Shown in pieces: positions 55,901 through 64,000 of a stretch of DNA of 64,000 nt; position 1 is the first letter of the stretch, and every line of letters starts with the position of its first letter. The position numbers were made by a program, and so were the translations under genes. This DNA is from Saturnia japonica (taxonomy: Eukaryota; Arthropoda; Insecta; Lepidoptera; Saturniidae), in contig CM065313.1 of the NCBI GenBank assembly GCA_033032175.1, positions 12,563,327-12,627,326 of the forward strand. Reading direction: 5' to 3'. The notes under the pieces were generated by a model. The model was given only the letters and a program-made list of their open reading frames with translations. It searched no databases and was not told the DNA's origin.

Positions 55901-57597
55901 TATAACAGTTCGTAGACGTGTAAATACATATTTTCATAGTTTTGACAAAAAATAAATAAAACTGATATATTAACTGTTAACCCTGTTATGATTTGTCAAG
56001 CAATCATTTTATTATTATATTTATTTCTTATATTATTCTTTTATCTATTAAAAATATACATTTAAGAACATAAATTACGTTTATGTATTTTATAAAAAAT
56101 GTATAATTTTAATAAAATAGGTTGTATGACAGCTTATACAACCTATACTTCTTTTTCTGTTATAATTAAAATTATTTTTAGAACAGATTTTACTTAAAAT
56201 TTAAATGTTGATGAGAGAAAAAAAAACAATATTGGACGACTGACTTTTAATAGTAAAGACTAATTTTTTTTAGAAGATTGAGAAATTAATATGTAAATTA
56301 TTGGTTTTTACGTATTTCTTTTGGTAAAGTGAATACCAACAAAATCAAGATAAAAGTATCGAGTATAAAGGTCGGAAGTCGCATTCCGAGCTTTATAATA
56401 ATTTAAATTTTATATTCTATTTTCATGAAAACAATAACACCTTGAGAGAATTATTGTTCCTGCTTCGAGCCTGCACTCTACTGAAGATCCAGGCCAACAC
56501 AGATAAAGAGACAGTTCCGTCTCTATTCTCCACTACGACGATCACCCGAGTTGACGCGGCCAAGGCTACGGTTCCTGACTTTATGCGCTGTTCAACCTGG
56601 ACGTCGTAGCTAAGCGGTGGATCTTGATTTATACCCATTAAACCAAACATAATCTCGTGAAATATTGAAGTGTCATATAGGAGAACTATTAAGGACTTTT
56701 GTTTTATAAAAATTATTTAGTAAGGTGGCCTATTATTTTTTTTTTTATCTTATTGGAAGAACATTAGAGAATTAATATCATAACGTATAAAGTAATATAT
56801 ACAATCACTGTAAATGTTCTTGAAATATATATTATTTTAAATTTACCCTAATTTCATTTCATATTCCCTTTTGGCTCTTACAATTCTTCCAAATTCCAAT
56901 TAATAATTATTGTATAATAACAACTGACAACAATCTAATTGTTTTCAAGCATTTTATTTGAAGTAAGTCGTAATCTAGATGTTTACTCGTATGTATAAAG
57001 GAATAATAAATTATTTATGTACAATATGTTATACGTGCCAGTAAATATTGTAACTTAGACTTTACTTAGTTTCAATTAGTAAGTAAATATTTGAAAATAC
57101 AAAAAAAGCATGTACTTACAAATTTTTTTTTTAAACTTAGACAAAATTTATAATATTATTTACCATTTTGAGACGAACACAATAAATATAGTAGTAGATA
57201 ATATAGCATATTTTTTCACGATAAATATGATATATATTTTACGCCCCTATATTTATTTGTTAATTGAGGTACAAACAATTTTTCGAATCATTCGTCTTAG
57301 ATAAGATATTTGCTCTATGGTAGCGGCATTAGGATGTGTTTCGTTCTCGTTAACAGATCTGGCCGCGCACCGTGGTGGCACCGTGGGACGCCAAACAAAG
57401 TGACGTTTACGGCTTTTATTATAGCCATTGTTGGGATATACCGGTGCCTTACACGTAATTGGTCATTAATTTATTTTGATGTAAGAGCAGCGTTAAAATG
57501 AGTGAGTTATTGCGTATCAGCGGTTTGTAGTGAAGTACAAGAAAAGTAGAAAGTTTGCGTCAGAAAAAAAAATGTTTTGGATGTCATCATTTAGGCC
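55901..57597. other. AT-rich with one coding-like block at 56423-56650
   Basis: At 56423-56650 both strands are open. The minus-strand frame starts at an ATG (56650; MFGLMGINQDPPLSYD) and holds an AAG|GTGTTA donor-like site near its end. Composition there is much less AT-rich than the flanks. I know no matching family. The rest shows nothing. Confidence 0.3.
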
Positions 57598-57800
57598 CGC
57601 CTAAAGGTAAGCGGTCACCTTAGCATATGGAAACTTGTAATACCACTAGCTACCACTATGTTATCACTAGTGCGATGCCGAACTTGAAACGCCCTTCCCC
57701 AAGAAGCTCTGTAAACCCTAGTCACCGCAGGACACAACATAAGGTTATTTGGTTGCGATCTTCTGTAGAGTGGAGGTATTTCATCAACTGTCGGGCTGAC
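57598..57800 (+). repeat. Rep-A interspersed repeat copy
   Basis: TAAGCGGTCACCTTAGCATA, ATCACTAGTGCGATGCCG, CCCAAGAAGCTCTGTAAACC, GGTTGCGATCTTCTGTAGAG and CGGGCTGACCC mark a copy collinear with 1-215. Confidence 0.65.
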
Positions 57801-60125
57801 CCAAGTAGAGATAAATTTACCCTCAATAAAATAAACTTAACTTTAGTGGTAACATTTTTACCTTTTTACATTTTCACATTTATTCAAAAAGATGAATTTA
57901 TAATTAGAACTAGGTATTTATATAAATAACCTTTCCTGAATTTTAATTAGATACGATTTAAAAAAAACTGAAAATCGCTCCAATCCAGTTATGAGTATCT
58001 ACTAGTTTTAGTTTTAATACGTAGTAAAAATAGATTGTAAACCAGTTTAGTTTTATTGCAATAATGTTCTAAGGAAATCGTGGCGCCCAAGAGTCTTCGA
58101 TCTCACAGGGAATTCTAATTTATATCCGCATTGTGATCGCCAACGTCATCTTTAACTGTTTTAGCAATAAATTTATGAATATGAATTATATTGATTTTAA
58201 GACTAGATTTTGATATGGTATTATGTAACAAAACAGTAACAAAATATGAAAATATATTTACCATCACAAAATAATAAATCAGAACTTTATTATTTTACTG
58301 CCAATGTCCAACAAGGTAAATTTTAAATTTTAAATACTACCGACACAAGTGACTAATTCGTTGAAACCATTTCAATGAACCCAAATACGACAACTCGGCT
58401 CAAGTTGGTCATAAGTCAGGTATCCTGCAGATTCCAGATAATGCTGCAGCATCAGGTCAAGGTTGCCATGTTCTTCTAATGTCATTTATGTCATTTCTAA
58501 TGTCAATTACATAACTGTACCGGAAGTCAATGTAAAAATGTAAACCATTTAAAATAATATTTCTCTCCTTTATATATACTGATAGAAGTTAGATTTGAGA
58601 TTTTAAAAATTAAATAAACACAATTTGCAGGACAGATATACTTGATTTTTGTTTATGTTATCGAAAACTTTAAATCCATTATTATGGAGAAATATAAAGA
58701 TTGGTCAAGTGAGTAAGATTTAAAAAAATTATTAGCTTTGAAGCCATTTTTGAAATAAGAAAAATTAACAGTACACAACCCATTGTAATAAATATACACG
58801 TTACAATTGAAATAAAATATATTATCCTCGTGGACAAGCCGCGCGAGCGCTTGGGGCCAAACACGACGTTGAACCTCTGTATTGATCAGGTCGTCAGTGT
58901 GCATCTAAGTTGTTAACTAAATTTTTGCTGAAGTTTACAGAACAGAAGAACACACAGAATGATGACTCAAGATACTTTATCAGCTCAAGGTTTGGTACAT
59001 ATGTGACTAACACACCCAAATACAGTTATATATAAACTTACACATAGACTCTTACATACACCTTCACACATAAATTTACACGTACATGTACACACTTACT
59101 TTTTAATTGTAATGTTTTTAAATTAACAGGCGCCACCAACTATTTTATTTTGAATTGTGTCTTAGGCACCCTTATTACAGGCTAGTTTGGGACTAGGTAA
59201 AACTATAAATGTTATCTCTACACACTAATAAAGATAATTTTATTATACAGATTTGATCAAGGACCGTAAATTATATAATAATAAAACCATAACTACTTGC
59301 ATAAGTACCAAACTAGCTACCTTAAATATAAACTTTTATAGTCCGTAATCTATTACACTAACGGTAACTGAACGTACTAGCCATTTCAGAATTTAATGAA
59401 ATTGAGAGCTTGTATATGAAATGCCTAACAGATTTTTACATCAAACCTTCTAGACCTAGTAATAATTAGTAGTCTATTTATGCTATATTGTAACATAAAA
59501 ACGTATAGATAGCGAAATGTTTTCTTAACTGCATAACACTTTGCTAAATCATTCATTTACTTTCTCACGGAGAAGATGTGATAAATAATTCATAGTTTAA
59601 TTCATTTTCTAAAGCATTGAATTTGCTTGTGACTTTAAAGTGACCTAAGATATTTTATATCAAAACAAATATAGCCAAATTGATTTAGTAATGAGGTGGA
59701 ACCTCTTGCTGTTATGAATTTATGAATTGAGCTTATATTTTTATGAGGAAAAAGTTGCGTTTTTTTACAAACAATCGATATAGTGACATAAAAACTTATT
59801 TCTAGTAATGTATCGCTAATTCGGTATCTTTTTAACGGTAATAAATAATTGATGGTATCGTCTAAAAAGCATCGGTTACAATACCACAGTTACAAAATTT
59901 GATTAGCGGAATATTCTAGTCGGAATCTTACTACAAAATTGATCGATGAATGAAAATAATATTTTAATAGATGCGGCATTTATAACTACGGACTTCGAAA
60001 CACTTTGCCGTCGTGGTATTATTTTGCAATTGAAATTCTTACACAAATGGAATAATATTATGAACAATATTTCGTAGAACACCTAAAGCTAATAATATTT
60101 ACTCAGTGGTAGCATGTTCGGACAC
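57801..60125. other. Anonymous AT-rich stretch with a short repeat at 58400-58480
   Basis: 58400-58480 (minus) shares AACCTTGACCTGATGCTGC and ATCTGGAATCTGCA with 31780-31840. 58810-58900 is a short GC-rich block with a minus-strand frame (MHTDDLINTEVQRRVW) of unknown nature. No gene supported. Confidence 0.4.
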
Positions 60126-60345
60126 GGCGTCGATAAACTTCTTCTTCATGCCCTTATCCCACACTAGATGGGGTCGGCACAGCACACCTTCATACATCGT
60201 GCTGTAATAGATTTGGTTTAAGTTTTACGACCGGCCGCTTGCCTGACGTCAACCCTACTTGGGAATGCTATGTTTGGCATAAATTGGTCTCCAAAAAAAG
60301 ACCCTTAATTGCCTTCCATGAAGAAAGCTGGTGGGGTCCTATTCT
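60126..60345 (+). repeat. Insect interspersed repeat with GATGGGGTCGGC motif
   Basis: CTTCTTCTTCATGCCCTTAT and CCCACACTAGATGGGGTCGG followed by CACAGCA, then ACGACCGGCCGCTTGCCTGA. This motif order is common in lepidopteran repeats, probably LINE-derived. Single copy in this window. Confidence 0.5.
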
Positions 60346-60409
60346 AAGCCGGAAGCAACACGGCTAAATAAATCTAATATTAATTGTAAACATGAAATAC
60401 AAATATAAA

Positions 60410-60560
60410 GTACTAGCGGTGTGCCCGCAGCTTCGCACGTGTATATAGTTACGCAGTAGTTATTTACATCCCATAACATTATTTTTACCCATATTATTGA
60501 CAATTCATATGCCATATCAATTGAGGAATGGTGTCTATTTCCCGTGTACAATTTTAATCA
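60410..60560 (-). repeat. Rep-C interspersed repeat, partial reverse copy
   Basis: ACTAGCGGTGTGCCCGCAGC, TTACGCAGTAGTTATTTACA and ATCAATTGAGGAATGGTGTC, then CCCGTGTACAATTTTAAT, correspond in reverse to the end of 2625-3075. Confidence 0.55.
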
Positions 60561-62969
60561 AATAATTCTTTTTGTTTCTTTCTTGTGGTTGTCGTAAGCC
60601 CAGAATCGTTAATTACAGCAGTATCCATCCATCAGATAATGTTCATATTGAAGCTCCTAATAATATGGGGTCGATTTTATTGTTACCTACTGATAGTGTT
60701 GTTGTTGTTTTATATAAAACTTTTGCGCACCGGTCGGTAATTTGATTTACTCTGTTAACTTTGTAGGTATAATTCTTAGCAATGTGATCGTCAGTAATAT
60801 TTTGAATTCCCTTAGCACGGAGTGCTTTTGTGCTTATTGAAGTTTTTTTTTTTATAAATTACAAAAGTTCACCTATCCATGACATCATGACAGCCATCAC
60901 AAGTCCTTCTAAAGTGAGTAAATTGTGATATCCACATTACATTGTTTACAATAATATAAGAAATATATCAGAAATTATCACACAGAAATTTCCAATTACC
61001 CAAGATAAACCAATTAATCGTACTTTAATAAATATTTTTCTGATATGTTTTGCATGACAAGGTCTGACGCATGACACACGGCGTCGATAAACATTGATTC
61101 GAGTATTGCAATAAACCTGAAGGAAAATATAGGCTAGGAACGTGGTATGGAAATTTGTAGTACCTGCCTGGATAGCTTTGGCCACTACCTACGAATTTAA
61201 AATTAGTCACCAAACACCAATACCTAGGTGTGTCTCGGCAGCTGTAATTGATGATAGCCAAATCATCTAGACTTAGCGCATTATCATCTTCGGCCAAATC
61301 CTTACTTAACATTAGTTAAAATTACGGTTAAACGCTAACTATTAAATGGATAAATAAAATAAAACTAATTTATTCATAAAACATTATATAAAAATAAAAA
61401 TAGTTTATACCAAAATGTCAGAACATCGAGAAAATGAGTTTGATACCAAGAATCGCCACAATAAGGCAGATTTTGGAAATAGGGCTTAAGCGATAATTAG
61501 ATAGGTACTTATTGGTATCTTAAAGTTTCTTTTCCTAATGAAAGCGTCAGACTTTACAATATTAAAAAACAATATTCTTAGAAATATCCATTTTTGTCGT
61601 TGACTATAATAATTTTGGCATATTATTTCTATTCACAAATGATTATTTCAATTATCAGTCAATTTTAAACCGAACAAAGTAAAGCCACATCCAAAATACA
61701 CAGTCATTTCCGACATCCTGTGCGTCAGTTTGGTCGCGTTCAGGGGCAAGCGGAACGGCACTTCGGCCGACGACCCGAGATCATCGTCGATAACTCATCG
61801 CCGTGTTTATTCACTATTATCGAACTGTAATTGTAGCTAAAAGTAGAAAAAAAGTAAAGGCAAATTTATATAACTAGTTTAAAAACTTTTGTTAACGTCT
61901 TTTGGATGTAAGTTGTCAACCTTGTTTTCCACTTTGTATTTCAAAAAGAACTAGCTGACTCCACAGACGTCATTCTACTACCCCTTCCAGTCGTCATTCA
62001 TCAATAGCTCGACCACAGTGCTGCCACATATCTATCGTATTCACTGGATAACACAAAAATCTTATTCATGAAAAACACTGTTTATTATACCATCTACCAA
62101 TTTTCATAATGTTTGGACAAACGTTCGATTGAACATCCAGTTTCACATTATATATAGATAAAAATAAATTAACTAATAAATAATTATAAACAGATGTGTA
62201 CCTAGTCCAATTTATTAATAAAACTTTATTCTTTTAAGTTTAGTAGTTCATGCAGGAAAAGGAATCTATAGGTTTTTGTGATTACTGTGTATGGATAACG
62301 ATACGACTGAGTTATCCATCGAATTATGTTACAGTTGATAAAAGAATCAAACAATCACACTAGCGTAAATCTAAGTATCAACGTAATTAAGATACAATTT
62401 CTATCACAACTTAATGTTTTTCATAATAATTATGACCGTGGAAAACTCTTAAACTTTATCTAAATCATCCCATCGATTGTAAAGACGCGACGAGACGCTT
62501 CAAAATAAACAGGTTTGAAATGGAATTAAATATGTTATAACCTCAAACATTCCTTAAATCGGTTCACATCTGTTACAAAGAGAGCTGCATAGATATAAAT
62601 AAAATAAAGTTCAACAGAAGCTTTCTGTTTATGTGAAAATTGAAATTTTTGTTTTCTTATGTTCTGTTTTTAATGGTATGCTTACCACATCAGGATACAT
62701 ATTTTTATATAAACATAAAACATAGATGCAATTAAATATACGGATAGTTTGGTTAGGCGATAATTAAACTTAGACCAAAATCAGTAGTCGTTTTTTTAAT
62801 TCTTAATTTTAGTTATTTTACTTAAGTTATTAGTGGCATTTTGTGTAAATATAGTTTGGTTATTATGGACAAGAAATAATAACACGGAACATGAAGTCTG
62901 AGATATCACAAAAACTCTCTAGAAAATTCTAACAAGGGGGGCACCATTTTGTTAGTCAGGCCTTAAAAA
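60561..62969. other. Anonymous AT-rich stretch with a GC-rich block at 61725-61815
   Basis: 61725-61815 (GCGTTCAGGGGCAAGCGGAA, TTCGGCCGACGACCCGAGAT) is unique in the window and could be regulatory. 61030-61310 is mixed sequence with minus-strand frames of unknown nature. GGCGTCGATAAAC occurs at 61080 and 60127. Confidence 0.35.
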
Positions 62970-63265
62970 CTTGCTCCTTCCTTCCTCCCAAGATGCATTT
63001 GAGATAAGTTAGTTTAGCTCGAATTTTACAGATAGGGAATTAGTCAGATCGCGACTTCTTTGCAATCGCAGCGACAGCTTAAGCCGTGGTCCATCCACTT
63101 TGGCACCCTTGCGCGCTTGTTGCCCACGCTTTCGCGGCTGAGTGTCCTTATGCGCTCGCCCCCAAGCCCGGTAAAGCTGTAAAAGCAATCAGCGGCTCTG
63201 TTTTTGGATAGGGCCTCTCAGGCTAATAGTAAAGTCAGATCGAAAAATAAAATAAAATAAGAACT
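62970..63265 (+). repeat. Jockey-like LINE 3' end, truncated copy
   Basis: GGGAATTAGTCAGATCGCGA, CACTTTGGCACCCTTGCGCG, TTTCGCGGCTGAGTGTCC, CTCTGTTTTTGGATAGGGCC and the terminal CAGGCTAATAGTAAAGTCAG followed by an A-rich tail match the 3' UTR of the LINE at 8178-9755. Confidence 0.7.
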
Positions 63266-64000
63266 TGTTTTCAGTGACCAATGAATTATAAAACAAAAAA
63301 AATACAAAACCCAAAGGTTTTTCTTTAGAATGCAACGATAATTATATTATGCAATATTTTATAATAAACAATTATCTTTATGCCTGATATCAACATGAAA
63401 ATATTTATTGAGTTGTAATCGAACAGAATGTGCTGAAAATTATAAATACTTACATGAAAATATATTTATGGTTTTATAAGTAAGCAAAATTAATATAATT
63501 ATATTACACAGGGTATTTTGAATATTGTGATGTAGTAATTTTGTTCAGTGTACAGATCTCTATGTAACAAATGGTAAAGTATCAAACACCATATGACAAC
63601 TTACAAGGCGCATATTGAAGACAAATACATCGAGGTACGTGAAAACGGGGGTGACAGATTGTGTTGAATTCAAGATGAACACAACGTAACCATAAACTTC
63701 AAACATTTAAGTAAGTTATAATATTATATCTGTGTTTATGTAGGTTTATGTACATTTATACAGATGTTTTATGTATCAATTAAGACATCGACAAATATCT
63801 CTTGACATGAAATGTTTAGTTAGTATGGGTCAAATCTTGCAACTGAATTCTAAAACATTTATCTCCAACCCATTGAGCTGAAATTTCGCATACAAGTTTA
63901 GTTTGTATGACAATGCACGGTTAGCTAAGTGACGTCATTCGAAATCGAATATGGCGGACTCCCAAAGATGGCGTACCATTTATTTTTATGCACCTCCATG
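63266..64000. other. AT-rich to window end
   Basis: AAGTGACGTCATTCGAAATC and TATGGCGGACTCCCAAAGAT at about 63930-63972 resemble the CRE block at 1892-1954 and may be the edge of a repeat that continues beyond the window. Confidence 0.35.

Overview
The window reads as gene-poor, AT-rich nuclear DNA of an insect, most likely a moth or butterfly. The grounds are the base composition, the lack of any long host gene, the mosaic of decayed interspersed repeats of the kind common in Lepidoptera (tRNA-derived SINEs, 3' ends of Jockey-like LINEs, short GC-rich motifs such as CCCGCGGCTTCGC), and an errantivirus-type endogenous retrovirus. The species cannot be named from the sequence alone.

The one large coded system is a complete env-bearing Ty3/Gypsy element (errantivirus type) on the minus strand at 35211-42556. 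It has two 219-bp LTRs that I read as identical, a perfect 4-bp target duplication (CTCG), a tRNA-Ser-type primer site, a polypurine tract touching the 3' LTR, and three open frames: gag (41909 down to 40839), pol (40935 down to 37042, -1 relative to gag) and env (37105 down to 35414). Gag would build the particle. Pol supplies protease, reverse transcriptase, RNase H and integrase. Env is a baculovirus-F-like fusion glycoprotein with furin site, fusion-peptide-like segment and membrane anchor. Its open frame has no ATG, which points to a spliced env mRNA, and its stop codon lies inside the 3' LTR. All three frames are open, so insertion is recent.

The rest, by region. 0-13.4 kb is a dense repeat mosaic: Jockey-like LINE fragments at 1.3, 6.0, 6.6-7.2 and 8.2-9.8 kb, a SINE at 12.7 kb and several unnamed families. 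13.4-24.4 kb is mostly anonymous AT-rich sequence with a promoter-like and first-exon-like spot near 17.1 kb and a 1-kb inverted repeat at 22.3-23.3 kb. 24.4-25.35 kb is a SINE/LINE cluster. 25.3-35.2 kb is AT-rich with one short exon-like piece at 26.4 kb. After the retroelement, 42.6-64 kb holds a GCAGTT-rich hairpin element (43.0 kb), two matching 220-bp copies in inverted orientation (46.8 and 51.25 kb), a strongly GC-rich island (55.7-55.9 kb) and further repeats.

For convenience, recurring unnamed families are called Rep-A to Rep-F here; these are local labels, not database names. No rRNA gene, CRISPR array or bacterial-type operon was seen, and no certain host protein-coding gene. The host gene candidates are short and low confidence.
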